Shown here piece by piece: positions 36,884 to 47,598 of a DNA stretch of 64,000 nucleotides. Positions within the stretch are counted from its first letter, which is position 1. Every line of letters begins with the position of its first letter. Source of the DNA: Anaeramoeba flamelloides (lineage: Eukaryota > Metamonada > Anaeramoebidae); assembly GCA_027625915.1 (NCBI GenBank), contig JANTQA010000047.1, positions 16,120,001 through 16,184,000 of the forward strand, read 5' to 3'. The translations under genes were made by a program, and so were the position numbers. A model generated the notes under the pieces. The model was not told where the DNA came from and made no database searches. It saw only the letters and a list, made by a program, of their open reading frames with translations.

Positions 36884-38387
36884 ATTTATTAATTTTTTTT
36901 TTTTCAACGAAATCCTTTGAAAAATGATTTTTAACTTTATCCACACCTTTCTACACACGCCCTCATGACAAAAAAATAAAGTACAAAAAAAGCAAAATAA
37001 GCTACCAAAAATCCCCCATAATAAAAAAAAAGATTGTCCATATCCAATATAGAATCCGATTTTTCAACTTATACACTATTCTTAAAAAAAAAAAACATTT
37101 AATTCCTCATATTCAAGAGTTTTACCTTAATTGTTTTTTTTTTTTTTTTTTTTTTCCATATTAGATAAATATGAGTCAGCATTCAAAAGTAACCCAAATT
37201 TAACTTTTCTACATTTTCAAGGTATTTTTCCAATTTGAACACTGAGCTTGACTTTTACCTAAATTAAAAATATTCAAAAACAAACCCAAAGTGTAAATTT
37301 TAACAAGATTAATTAACTCAAAATTCTTTTGCATTGCAACAAAAAAATTATCTAATTCCCAAAACACAAATTCCAAATAAAACGCCCGAGTTGTAGTATT
37401 ATCCAATATTTGATCCACTATCAAATAGTTTAACAAAAATGGAACCATTTTAAGGCCATACCCTTGATATTTTGAGAATAACTGAAGCCATGAATTGAAT
37501 TTATTTACAATTAGTCATTTTGTTCAATTTTTATCCAAAATTTTGTTTTTATTTTGAGTTGGCAAAATTGTAAAAAATAAAATATATTATTTGAGAAAAT
37601 TTTCAAAGTTGATCATCTATTTTAAGAATTCCCTTTTTGATCGTAATTGTTTTTTAAATTTATTCATATTTACTTATTTTTTTATTATTATCAGGTTTTA
37701 CTATCCTTTAAAGTGTAAAACTCTAAAAAAAAAAAAAAAACAATGGTTTATATTACTTTTGAAACACCAAATAACCAAATCTATATAATTTATAACATAG
37801 AAATATAGCCATGAAAAAAATCTGTACCACATACCCGAAATCCACACTTCCCTATAAAACCCATTTTTTTCTTCTTTAAACTTGCTACAAAGAAACTTCT
37901 AATCTACCACCCATGGTTATATCTAAGTTCCAATCAATTTTAAAAATACTTTCCTTGACCTTTTAAGTAAAAATAAAATTTGAAAATTAATTTATTTAAA
38001 ATTTTTCATTTATTTCAGAATTAAAAATTTTTTTTTGTTTTTTTAAATAAAATTACAAAATTTCTCGATTTTTGATAAAATTTTCAAATTTAGATCCTTC
38101 TTCATTATTAGAATTTCATTTAACATGTTTTAACTTCAAATAATTGATACCTATTTAACCCCCATTTATTTGTGTTTCTTTATTGGCTTAATTTCTCTGG
38201 GTTTCTATAAAAAAAGAAATACATTTTTCAATTTGAAAAATGGATTAATCCACCCCTAAATGATTATTAAACCAAAAAAAATCTTCAAGTCAACCCAATG
38301 AAAATTAAAAAAAAAAACATTGCCACATCTTGGAATTGAAAAATGAAATAAAAATATGATCACCATAAACCCAAACACACATTTCAT
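36884..38387 (-). pseudogene. Coding-like, membrane-protein-like segments (unassigned)
   Basis: Three minus-strand open stretches have gene-like composition. 38387-38256 begins MKCVFGFMVIIFLFHFSIPR, which resembles a signal or membrane segment. 37527-37209 (Met at 37448) reads NKFNSWLQLFSKYQGYGLKM then VPFLLNYLIVDQILDN. 37063-36884 reads IGFYIGYGQSFFLLWGIFGS then LFCFFCTLFFC, a hydrophobic span followed by basic residues. Shorter gene-like bits lie near 37.85 kb. I cannot connect them by convincing GT-AG junctions or name a family. They may be exons of a poorly conserved multi-exon membrane protein or a decayed gene. Confidence 0.3.
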
Positions 38388-38561
38388 ACTATTATCAGAA
38401 ATGAATTAGTCTTTTTAAATATTTGATCCTATTTTCTTATTTCTACAAAGTTAATACTTCAATATTTTATCAACTTATCTTTTTAAAAAAATATTTTTAT
38501 TGATGAAGAAAGCAATCTTATTATCTATAAAGGCAGTGTACAATAATAAACTTTAAAAATA

Positions 38562-38756
38562 CAATCAGTTTCACTTTTAAGGTACAAAATTTCAACAAAA
38601 TTTAAGGCACAAAAAAAATCAAAATTAAGGTACAAAATTTAAATTCTAGTAAAATAAATTGGAAAAAAAATAATTATAAATTTTGTACCTTAATTTGAGA
38701 GTTTTTTGTGCCTTAAATTTCGTTGAAAGTTTGTGTCTTAAAAGTGAAACTGACTG
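38562..38756. mobile_element. MITE family E, copy 1
   Basis: Near-perfect palindromic element flanked by TA. Left CAATCAGTTTCACTTTTAAG GTACAAA, right TTTGTGTCTTAAAAGTGAAA CTGACTG. The TTAAGGCACAAA phrase is repeated internally in both orientations, so the whole element can fold as one long hairpin. The second copy is at 45109-45302. Confidence 0.88.
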
Positions 38757-39209
38757 TAGATCGAATGATTTCTGGAATAAACTAAATCTAAAAATGGCAT
38801 TTAATTTCAAAAAAATACGACACAGTATTTAAAATTTTGATGAGATAAAACGCCAACAGATTATCGATTTACAAGTAAAAAACCAACTTCCATTTGGGTT
38901 CTATTGATTATCTAGAGTAGAATTCTAGTGCGTATCAAAAAAAGTAAAAAAAAAAAAATAAATAAATTGAGTAACAAATCACAATTGATTTGAATAGATT
39001 TTTCTATTGGTTTTAAAAGAAAAATAGTAAAAAAAAAAGTAAAAAAAAATTCTGTTTATTTCTTGTATACCAGCAATTATTTTTAACTTTAAAAAAAAAA
39101 AAAAAATAATTATACAAAGAATAGTTCAAATCATTTTTTCTTTCTATTAAACAAAAAAAAAGAGTAAATCAAACCCTAAATCAAATTAAAAATACTCCCA
39201 AAATATTTT

Positions 39210-39800
39210 TTAAAAACCTTGGATTTCAAATTAGAACTGAAATAAATATTTTAATTTGATTATTTTTAATAAACAATTAATAATCAAATCCCAATTTTTT
39301 CAGTTGGTTAGTAATAACTCTAAGATTACATGTCTCAATAGACTTTAATATTTATTTCTCAATTTTTAAAATATTTTAAAGGCAATATAGTAAATTTAAA
39401 TAAATATTTCCAATAACAAAAAACAATGGATATTATCAAAAGACCGGTTTTAAGACTAAAATTTCCATGTTTATATTCTTAATATTTAGAAAAAAGAATG
39501 ATTAATCTTTTTATATTCAAAATATTTTATAAATATTTGTAAATAAAATAGATGATCAATTTTTTTAGATCCTCAGGGGATCTTATATTTGATTCATTTT
39601 TTATGTATTTTTTATAATAAGAGCAAATAATTCAATTTTATTTGTTCTGGCAAACTTCCAGAGATTACCAAAAGTGAGATTTCATAAATAAAAAAATGTT
39701 TTTTACAAAATACTTTCTTTTTCAATTTTGACTCAAAAATACAAGAAAAAAATGATCAAATCCTTATACTGAAAATATAATTGAGGAATAGGAACCCCCA
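39210..39800 (-). repeat. Dispersed repeat R1, copy 2
   Basis: Reverse-oriented partner of 2630-3330. GATTACCAAAAGTGAGATTT CAT, AAAAGAATGATTAATCTTTT and TCAATAGACTTTAATATTTA TTTCTCAATTTTTAAAAT all match the complement of copy 1. Confidence 0.7.
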
Positions 39801-40179
39801 TAAAAATATTAAATTATCCAACTAAAAGTTGATAAATAAAGCTGATTAACAGACTTAAACTAGTTCTTATGTGAATAATTACTCTATTACCTCTTAGATT
39901 TAGAGAAAAAAAATAGAGTTAAAAGCTCCTTAAGGTTTATACCCCCTGAAATTTGAAAAAAAGTATCTAATACCAGGCACGTTGACTTATTAATTTGATT
40001 CTTAGTTGATCAATTTTGTATTTGGCATGAATTTTAATAGTGGTTCAAAAAGACAGTTTTTGGCAATTTATTTTTTTTTCTTACAAAATCAGAATTGTAA
40101 AGTGTAAGACAAATTGATTAAAAGAAAATTTTCAAAAAATGTGGTTTGTGCGTTGTAAATATAAATTTTATTTAATTTT

Positions 40180-41447
40180 GTTTTTATTTAGAGCTTTTAT
40201 CAACAATTTTTTTTTCTGTTTGCAGATGATTTAATTTTAATCATCAAAAGGGAATATAAATCAAATAAATGAAAAATTAATTTCAATATATCAAATAATT
40301 GCCCTATTTGGATTGAAATCTAATAAAGACAAAACAGAAATTACTCAAGATTTATCAAAGAGTAAATATTTGGTAATTTATTTTGAAAAAATATACATTA
40401 TTTGAATAAACTGAACCAGATAAAGAAACTTATAACAAAATTACATAATTGTTCAACAATAATTCACTGTACAAATAATTTAAAAAATAGATTATTTTAA
40501 TTATTTATTTTAATTCAATTAACTTATGGATTAGAAATACATAATTATAAAAATGTAAGACTAAAGTATTTATACTCTTGTTTTAATACAAGTATTTCTG
40601 AAATAGACAAAATAAACAGAAAAATACTAATTCTTATTTTTAAAACAAAATTTAAATTAGGAAATGTTATAATTTCAATTAATAGAAAGAAATTCAAATT
40701 CAAAAAAAAAATTAAAAAATTTATCTCTACCGTATCTGAATAAAACTAATAAAAATTTAATCAAAGAATAAACAATAAAATAAATTGGAATTCGGAGAAT
40801 TTAAGGATTCTTATAAAATAAAATTATTTATATAATTATCATGAGTTGTTGAATTCTACAAGTTGGGAGTACCATTAGGTTTTTTTTAATTGAGAAATAA
40901 AAAAAATCGTCGTTAGCCTTTGCAAAATTTAGAAGAATTTTGGAAAATCTTTGATTTTTCTCTATTTCTTTGGTTTCTGGAAAAGATCGGAACTCTATGG
41001 CACTCTACAACACCCCCAAAAATATTTTGCAAAAATTAAAAACCAAAAACATTTATTTATTAATCAAAGATATTTAAGTTATCGATCAAACTCAACAATT
41101 AAAAAATTCAGAACATTTATAACTGCTTAGATAAATATTACTATACAAGAAATAAAAATTCAAACAGATTTTGTCCTTAATATATAATATATGAACAAAA
41201 GGAAATAATCAAAAATATTGATTACTTTTTATGGGTATGTCCTTCCGATGAAAAGGATAGATTAATTTTTCTGAATACGTTTAAAGAATTAAATTTTAAT
41301 GAAATAATTTTAAATTATAATAGTTTAAAATTATTTTCTTTAATTAATAATTGAAAATTCTCTGATTTTTAGACTTAAATTTCTGAAAGTGTATTTAAAT
41401 CTAAGGGTTCTTAGAGTGTAATTTACACTTATTCCTCAATAAAAAAT
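40180..41447 (+). mobile_element. LINE (non-LTR) retrotransposon fragment, copy 1
   Basis: Encodes LFADDLILI (the reverse-transcriptase catalytic box FADD) near 40223, then FGLKSNKDKTEI near 40310, the usual KT motif after it. Near 41200 it has EQKEIIKNIDYFLWVCPSDE, resembling the C-terminal zinc-like segment of LINE proteins. Several frameshifts and stops interrupt it, so it is inactive. The 3' end AGAGTGTAATTTACACTTAT TCCTCAATAAAAAAT matches the copies at 52740 and 48480. The part left of the FADD box is missing, which suggests 5' truncation. A palindromic repeat module is inserted near 40865-41020. Confidence 0.78.
40865..41020. repeat. Palindromic repeat module inside the LINE fragment
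   Basis: AGGTTTTTTTTAATTGAGAA ATAAAAAAAATCG and ATCGGAACTCTATGGCACTC TACAAC match modules P2 and D of the composites. In the related LINE copy at 51890-52765 the sequence is continuous across the matching position (GGTACAAAAATATTTCGCAA), so the module is an insertion here. Confidence 0.65.
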
Positions 41448-42217
41448 AAAAAAAAAATTTAAATTTTTTTTTTAGTTAATCAAACCAAAGGAAAATAAAT
41501 ATTTAAATCAACAATCCAAAAATCAAAATTTATTCTTAAAGGCATACCAAATCTTTTTTCTTCCACACCCTTCAATTCAGATTTGAGAAAAAAAAACTAT
41601 AATTGCCAAAAACTGTCTTTTTGAACCAGTATTAAAATCCATACCAAGAATAATACCGATCAACTAAGAATCAAATCAACAAGTCCTCACACAAGATAAT
41701 CTTTTTTCAAATTTCAAGTATTGTAAACCTTATAGTGATTATTATTATAATGATAAATTTTTTAAAAAGAAAGCGATTCATAAAATTTATCTCAAAAGAC
41801 AACGATATTTGAATTTTCAATAAACTTTAACTTGGAGGAATTCAAAGTTTCTAAACAATTCAGTTTGCAACTTACTTCAAAAGAATTTTAAAGAACCATA
41901 ATTGCTCTCCTGAATTAAAAGTGTTTCATCTTAGAAATTCCCCAAATAAAATTTTCTTTAGAGACAATTTTTCATTTTTTTCAATTTTCATCAACTTGTA
42001 ATTATTTCCTTTTTAAAAACAAACAACACAAACACTAAAAAAAAAACAAGAAAAAAGAGAAACAAATAACTCTAAACTTCAACAAACCCGAATACGATTT
42101 AAACCAATTTAACCTTGCTTTCTTTTTTTTTTTAATATTTTTTTTTTTTTTTTTTGTTTTCTACCATTGAACTTCTCCCTTTCTTCAATTCATAATCTAA
42201 AGGATAAATTACATTAA

Positions 42218-42630
42218 ATGGAAAACTTAAGCCAAGAACAAATTACAGAAAAAGCCATCATCTACTCAGCTCTTATGCTCCATGATGACGAAATCAAAGT
42301 TACTTCTGAAAAGATCCAAAACGTACTCAAATCAGCCAACATCCCATTCGAAAGCTATATGGTTGACATGTATGTTAGATTTTTTGAAAACAACGAAATT
42401 GGAAACTTAATCAGCTCTGGTGGATCAGGTAATAATTTTCTTTTTTTGTAACAAAGAAAAACAAAAGAAATAGAAAAAAGAAAAAGAAAAAGGAAAAGAA
42501 AAAGAAAAAAAAAGAAAAAGAAAAAGAAAAAGAAAAAGGAACCAAACATAAGAAAGCAAAACAAACAAAATTTAACTTTTTGTTTGTTTTGCTTTTACTT
42601 TTTTTTTTCTTTTTGCTTTTTCTTTTTTTT

Positions 42631-42669
<39 letters not shown>

Positions 42670-42940
42670 CATTTATTTTTTGTTTCTTTTGGTTTCCATT
42701 TTGGTTTTTTTTTTTCAATTCTAATACCTTAACCTAACCTATTAAACCAATCACCACAAATGTGAATTCAAACAAAACTAACAAACAAATTTTTTATTTA
42801 TCATTACAAAAGTTGGAACAGTCACTACAGAAACAAACACTGCTGATAAAGTAGAAGAAGAAGAACCAGAGCCAGAGCCAGAGCCAGAATCTGAATCTGA
42901 ATCCGATGACGACATGTTTGGTGGTGGTCTTTTTGATTAA
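42218..42940 (+). CDS. RPLP1: 60S acidic ribosomal protein P1
   Basis: Stalk protein that, with P2 and P0, recruits translation factors to the large ribosomal subunit. Two exons, 42218-42428 and 42813-42940, give 112 residues, the normal length. Exon 1 reads IIYSALMLHDDEIKVTSEKI, the P1 signature (animal CIYSALILHDDEVTVTEDKI). Exon 2 gives an acidic hinge EEEEPEPEPEPESESESDDD and the conserved tail DDDMFGGGLFD, the factor-binding end. The donor GTAATAATT and acceptor AAAAG are in phase 1. The hinge lacks the usual alanine-rich run and is Glu-Pro repeats instead. The coding exons are much richer in GC than the surroundings. Upstream (42120-42160) there are two long T tracts within 100 bases of the start, also seen before actin. 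Confidence 0.96.
42429..42812 (+). other. P1 intron with facing purine and pyrimidine tracts
   Basis: A 384-base intron. From 42455 to 42540 the plus strand is almost all A and G as GAAAAA repeats; from 42590 to 42670 it is nearly all T with C (CTTTTT repeats, then about 50 T). The two halves can pair as a long hairpin with GGAACCAAAC to GTTTGTTTTG near the loop. Confidence 0.85.
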
Positions 42941-43867
42941 ATTAATCTCACAAAGTACCCTATTTATCACTTTTGGGCAATTCATTCACAAACAAATTCA
43001 CAATTATGATTGTTGCTTGCTGATCAAAAAAACATTATATACTTGAAATGGTTGATTCAAAAATTCGTTGTTTTTGTATCTCTTTCATTTTATGAATTCA
43101 AAAAATAAAAAAAAAACTCGATAGAAATTTTCAAACCACAAAATAAAGATAATTTTTTCATTTTTTTTCTTTTTTTTTTGTTAATGTTGAGGGGGGCACG
43201 CTAAACGAAAACTCTAATTAACATTGAAGAAATTTAGAGGATCACAGTTTTTTTCAAAACCTTTTCCATACCCAAGCCAGAATTGTTTTACTCTCATCAA
43301 AATATTTATTCGATCTTTCGTTCAAAAAAGAAAAAAAGATTGTTTCAAGAGTAAATAGAAGAAAATCATCTTTAATGGCAATTCATTTGAATGAAAATTA
43401 GATGGCAGTTGAACTTCAAAGTAAGGCGTTTGAAAATTAAAGTGTTTGTGAGATCTAATGACCAGCAGTTGTGATTTAAAATGGAAAAAACTTGGCATAA
43501 TTATCTTTTTTTCATTCACCAATCTTATTTCATTGAGGATTCTTCGTTCTTCCAAGATATTGAGAACGAGTTTTAATAAACAAACAAAAGGACTGTACAA
43601 ATAAAAAACAAGTTCAAATTATCATTCATTTACTTTATTTCTTGAAACATTCAGAAAAGATTAAAAAGGAAAATATATTTCGAAATTTATTCATATTTAT
43701 TGACATAACAATTGTCAAAAAAGTTGTTTTGGGAAATGAATAAAGAAAATGGTAGATGAATAAGAAAAAGTGAAGTTTGTTAATTAAAAGTGAATTTGTT
43801 GAAAAAGAAAAATTGATGTTTAAGGACTACCTTCTCAGGTGAAAACAGTGAAATTGTTGATTAAAAC

Positions 43868-44267
43868 TCTCTTGGAAGAGTTACATAATCTCGGTTAAAT
43901 TTCAAAACTGCATATTTTCTTTTACTATAAATGTGAAATTATCACAATTTCAAATAATTTTCGCTAATTTCCCCTTTCTTAGATATTTTCAAAATCTGAT
44001 TTTATATTTTTTTGAATTCTCTTTCAAATCTCTATAAACATAAAACAATTACCCAAGCTATTCTTGTTATAAATATTTTTTACAATTACTTTTGGAAGGT
44101 TTGAAATGTTTTTCAATTTGTATTTGTATTTGAAAACCCCTGAAAGTCTTTTATATATATATATATTATTCCAAAAGATCTTTAAGGCTCTAGTCATTTA
44201 CCGTGGATTTAGATCCATACTCAACGAGTGACTTGAGGCCAAGAAAGGTATTTGTGAAATTGTCCAT
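43868..44267 (-). CDS. Candidate small gene: first exon and possible last exon
   Basis: A clear 66-base open exon, 44267-44202, starts with ATG and ends at a GTAAATGAC donor in phase 0. It reads MDNFTNTFLGLKSLVEYGSK plus two residues, and GC is higher than the flanks. About 270 bases downstream a short open stretch ending near 43868 reads KYAVLKFNRDYVTLPREF then stop. No acceptor in between joins the two in a single clean frame, so an internal exon may be missing from my reading. No family recognised. Confidence 0.3.
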
Positions 44268-44499
44268 TTTTCAATTGACAAAATTTCGATAACAAAAAAA
44301 AAATTTAAAGAGGATCTGAGCAAAAAATTTAATTATTAATTTAAAAAAATTTCAAAAGTCTTACCAGATTCAAAAAATCCAAATTTTTAAAAAAAATTAC
44401 TTTTTTTATTTTTATTTTTATTATTTAACAGATGAGTTTTTAATTCCTCTAATTTGCTGTGAGTTTTTTTTTTTTTAAATTAAACAGAAAAGATTTGAA

Positions 44500-44745
44500 A
44501 TTTTCGGTTTATTTCCCAATTAAAAAAAAAAAACCCCAGGCACTCGTGGATATTCCCCCCATAACTCAAAAGAATTGAGTTAAAACTTTGATTTTACTCT
44601 ATTCTTTTGAATTCTGGAAAATCATTGTTAGGTTTTTTTTTTTAATTTTCTACATTAAAAGAAAATTTTTTAAATTTTCTTTTTATTTCTCGATTTATAA
44701 AAAACATAGGCTCTCTACAGCACTTGACGGCATTTCCTGAATTCC
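44500..44745. repeat. Composite palindromic repeat
   Basis: Order: P2 half, CCCCAGGCACTCGTGGATAT (D), P1 (AACTCAAAAGAATTGAGTTA / ATTTTACTCTATTCTTTTGA ATTCTGG), P2 (AAGAAAATTTTTTAAATTTT CTTTTTATTTCTCG), D (GGCTCTCTACAGCACTTGAC GG). The best complete example of D-P1-P2-D. Confidence 0.78.
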
Positions 44746-45108
44746 TAAATCTTTATTATGGAATTTTGTTAAATTTTCAACAATTAATTTATTACTCACT
44801 AGTTTTAAAAGATATGATGACTCTCTTTTTCTAATAAAATTACTAATAATAATAATAATATTTTGTAATATATTAGAAATATTAAATTTTTTTAATTCAG
44901 ATATCCAGATTTTATCATTATTTTCATATGGTTAACAGTTCCATATAAAATTATCCAAATCTTCAATTATATCTATTTTTTTTTGACTTTTTGCATAATT
45001 TGCATACTTTTTGATTTTGCCCTTTTTCATAACATAAGAATATCTATTTAAATAATTTTTAATATTTCTGAGTTTTAAAATTGAAGTTGAATTATTCCAT
45101 TTTAAATA

Positions 45109-45302
45109 CAGTCAGTTCCACTTTTAAGGCACAAACTCCAACGAAATTTATGACACAATAAAAAGCCCAAATTAAGGCACAAAATTCAAATTACAGTAAA
45201 ATAATTTGTAAAAAAAAAATTCCAAATTATGTGCCCTTATTTGAGATTTTTTTGTACCTTAAATTTCGTTGAAAGTTTGTGCCTTAAATTTAAAACTGGC
45301 TG
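45109..45302. mobile_element. MITE family E, copy 2
   Basis: Left CAGTCAGTTCCACTTTTAAG GCACAAA; right TTTGTGCCTTAAATTTAAAA CTGGCTG; TA on both sides. Same internal foldback as copy 1. Confidence 0.88.
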
Positions 45303-45319
45303 TATATTTTATCATTATA

Positions 45320-46165
45320 TTATCCAGAATACAAACGAATCGAGTAAACTCTTAGATTTTACTCTATTTTTTTGAATACTGGAAAAGCTATCTTATATTT
45401 TTTCTAATTTGAGAAATAAAACAAAAATTTCAAAAATTTTCTTTGAATTTCATAAATTATAAAAAAAAATACCTTAACACTTTCTTGAGTTTTCTGTTTT
45501 TTTTTTGGAAAAACAATAGATTTTTATTTGAGTTTTTTGAGTTTCTATTTTATTTGTGAAGTTTTCTAGGTTTGTTTTTACTTTTTGAAATAAACATAAA
45601 ATTTATTAAAATTTTCGGTTTATTTCTAAAGTAAAAAAAAACCTAACGAAAATCTATTGATTTTCCAAATAAATAAAAAACCCAAAAAAACCTAGAACAC
45701 TTCACTAATAAAATAGAAAACTCAAAAAAACCCAACGAAAATCTTGTGATTTTCCAAATAAATAGAAAACCTAAAGAAAATCTAGAACACTTAACAAATA
45801 TATTCGGAAACCCCAAAAAAACCTATATCAATTCACAAATAAAATAGAAAACCTCAAAAAAAACCTAGAAAACTTAAAAAATAAAATAGTAAACCCCAGA
45901 TAAACTTAGGCCCTCTAAGGTACTTGTGGACATATTTCCAACTGGGGATGTTTATTAATAGTATTTTGAATAGAGATTAATATCAAATATTTTCGCTAAG
46001 TGTCGTAGAGTACCAATGTTTTTTGTTATTTGAGAAATAAAAAGAAATTTTAAGAAATTTTATTTTAATTTAGGATATTAAAAAAAAACCTAACAATGAT
46101 TTTCCAGAATTCAGAAGAATGGAGAAATCTTTAATTTCCCTCTATTCTTTTGAATACCGTCAAAA
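45320..46165. repeat. Large composite of palindromic modules
   Basis: About ten modules in a row: P1, P2, then multiple copies of CCTAGAACACTTCACTAATA AAATAGAAAAC and AAAAAACCTAACGAAAATCT ATTGATTTTCC in both orientations, module D, P2, P1. The densest cluster of this family in the window. Confidence 0.8.
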
Positions 46166-47044
46166 ATAACGAAATTTCTAACTGTTGTTGTTTTCTAGTT
46201 GTTTAATACGGTATTTATCAAGTTCAATTTCTAATTCTTTGAAGTTTTTTAATTGCCAGTTCATAATTTCTAATTTCTGTTCTCTGAATTTAAGATGTTT
46301 AACTATTTCTTGAAAATCTAAAAAATATAATTTTTGAATTATTTTAAATATTATTTTATAAATATTTTTTCTTACTGAGTCAAATAATTACTATTTTCTT
46401 CTTTTATTAGATTTCCAATGGCTATATTTCTCCAATTTATAACATATTATTTTTTTTCTGTACAAAATAAATTTAATTTGATTTAATCTCATTTTTGGTT
46501 ATTTTACAACTCTATATGTTTGTCGTGGTGAGGATTGTGTAACATTATTGAGATAAATAAACTTCTTTGAGAAAAAAAAAAAAAAAAATCCTATAAGATT
46601 TCTAAAAGTGATAATAGTTAAACACTTTAAAACGATCACTGTTATTTTTTAAAAATTATTTTTCTAACTTTTTAAAGGTGAAATTGACTATCATTCTTTG
46701 GTGCCTTTTTTGGGGAAATGTCCTGGTTTTTGTTCATTCATTTTTGGAATATCGATTGTAGAGCACTTCACTTGTTATTTGGGTATTGATTTATTTTTAG
46801 TTTATCGAAAAATTCTAAAATTTTTATTTTTTCTTTTCAGATAATCATTTTTTTGTGTTCTGTTGTACCCGTAATTTAAAATTTTTTGTTTTTTTTTGTT
46901 GTGATCTTTTATGTTGTTTTAGATTTAGATCCTTTTTATTCAATATTAGAAATTTTTTTTGTGTTGTAAATGTAATAATATCCAAGAACCATTCTAGTTC
47001 CTAGATGTTAACATAAACACAAAGTTACAGTTTTATAAAAAAAA

Positions 47045-47170
47045 GTGAAACATGAAAAAAAGTGTAAAACAGTTTTTAATTGGTAACATTAATAGAACCT
47101 GGTCAGGAAAAGTAAAATCAATAAAAGGAAGAAACCAATTCACTTCAAATAATGATCCTTTGTATTATTA
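47045..47170. mobile_element. Family D element end
   Basis: AACAGTTTTTAATTGGTAAC ATTAATAGAACCTGGTCAGG AAAAGTAAAATCAATAAAAG GAAGAAACCAA matches the left end of the element at 56552-56952. The inverted right end was not found, so it appears truncated. Confidence 0.65.
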
Positions 47171-47516
47171 TCAATGTAACAAACTAAAATAAATTAATGT
47201 TTCGTTGAAATTGAAATTGTATATGTACTTTTGAAGATTGCAAAAATAATTAATTTTTTGTAGAAATAATTTTAATAATTGATTTATGTGAAAATAATTA
47301 TATACCATAGTTTTGTAGTATTATGACTGTGATTGTGTTTTGTGTTCTTCGTTTGATCTTGTTTTATTTGATTTAATCTTTTTTGAGTTGTTCAAGTTTT
47401 ATAGGTCTTGTGAGGTAAAAGTCTTTTATATTTTTTTATGAAATTTTAGATTTGCACATATTAAGACAATTAAAAAATATTAAAAAATAATATATCGCCA
47501 ATTTTAATGTATTTCT

Positions 47517-47598
47517 GGCAGAGTGGCCGAGTGGTTAAGGCGTTTGACTTGAAATCAAATTCCCTCGTGGAGCGCAGGTTCGAGTCCTGTCTCTGTCG
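47517..47598 (+). tRNA. tRNA-Ser (anticodon UGA)
   Basis: Eighty-two bases without an intron. The acceptor stem GGCAGAG pairs with CTCTGTC with one G-U pair, discriminator G as usual for serine. D arm with TGGCCGAGTGG (A box), anticodon stem TTTGA/TCAAA with loop CTTGAAA (anticodon TGA), a long variable arm (CCCTCGTGGAGCG) typical of type II tRNAs, and TGGTTC-like arm with GGTTCGAGTCC (B box). A T6 run follows at once, the usual RNA polymerase III stop. Confidence 0.97.

Larger units (their letters stand above)
39975..41705. mobile_element. Inverted-repeat element interrupted by a LINE fragment
   Basis: An arm of about 120 bases at 39975-40100 (TTGATTCTTAGTTGATCAAT, GTTCAAAAAGACAGTTTTTG GCAATTTA) is matched as reverse complement at 41580-41705 (TAATTGCCAAAAACTGTCTT TTTGAACCAG, GATCAACTAAGAATCAAATC). 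Between the arms lies the LINE relic at about 40180-41447. Confidence 0.75.
33730..42217. other. Long intergenic region: repeats, LINE relic, weak coding-like segments
   Basis: From the start of the G-alpha gene to the P1 gene. Recognised parts: repeat R5 copy 2 (34830-35060), palindromic composite (35200-35480), two family A elements in tandem (35895-36335, 36375-36830), coding-like minus-strand segments (36884-38387), a short family E element (38562-38756), repeat R1 copy 2 (39210-39800), and an inverted-repeat element holding a LINE relic (39975-41705). The remaining stretches (33730-34830, 41705-42217) show only AT-rich DNA. Confidence 0.7.
44760..46570 (-). mobile_element. LINE-like relic split by repeat insertions
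   Basis: Minus-strand reading: 46570-46168 gives KKFIYLNNVTQSSPRQTYRV, INWRNIAIGNLIKEENSNYL and FREQKLEIMNWQLKNFKELE; 45108-44760 gives KLRNIKNYLNRYSYVMKKGK, KKIDIIEDLDNFIWNC and NNDKIWISELKKFNISNI. The second part parallels the DYFLWVCPSDEKDRLIFLNT tail of the LINE at 40180-41447. The intervening 45109-46165 is a family E element plus palindromic composites, so a LINE copy seems to have been interrupted by them. Stops and frame changes show it is inactive. Confidence 0.55.
42941..47516. other. Intergenic region dominated by repeats
   Basis: From P1 to the tRNA gene. 42941-44200 is mostly AT-rich DNA with one candidate exon pair (44202-44267 and about 43870, minus). Beyond 44500 come palindromic composites (44500-44745, 45320-46165), a family E element (45109-45302), LINE-like minus-strand pieces on either side (44760-45108, 46168-46570) and a family D end near 47045. 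A 92-codon ORF at 43322-43600 (minus) has no recognisable features. Confidence 0.7.

Noticed and set aside
37209-37527. RGS-domain resemblance (LEFVFWELDNFF)
   Set aside because: Spacing of the conserved positions does not fit the RGS fold and the rest does not align.
43990-44267. Sec61 gamma-like reading (REFKKI following the 44202-44267 exon)
   Set aside because: The short EFKKI match is followed by a stop, with no membrane segment, so it is coincidence.
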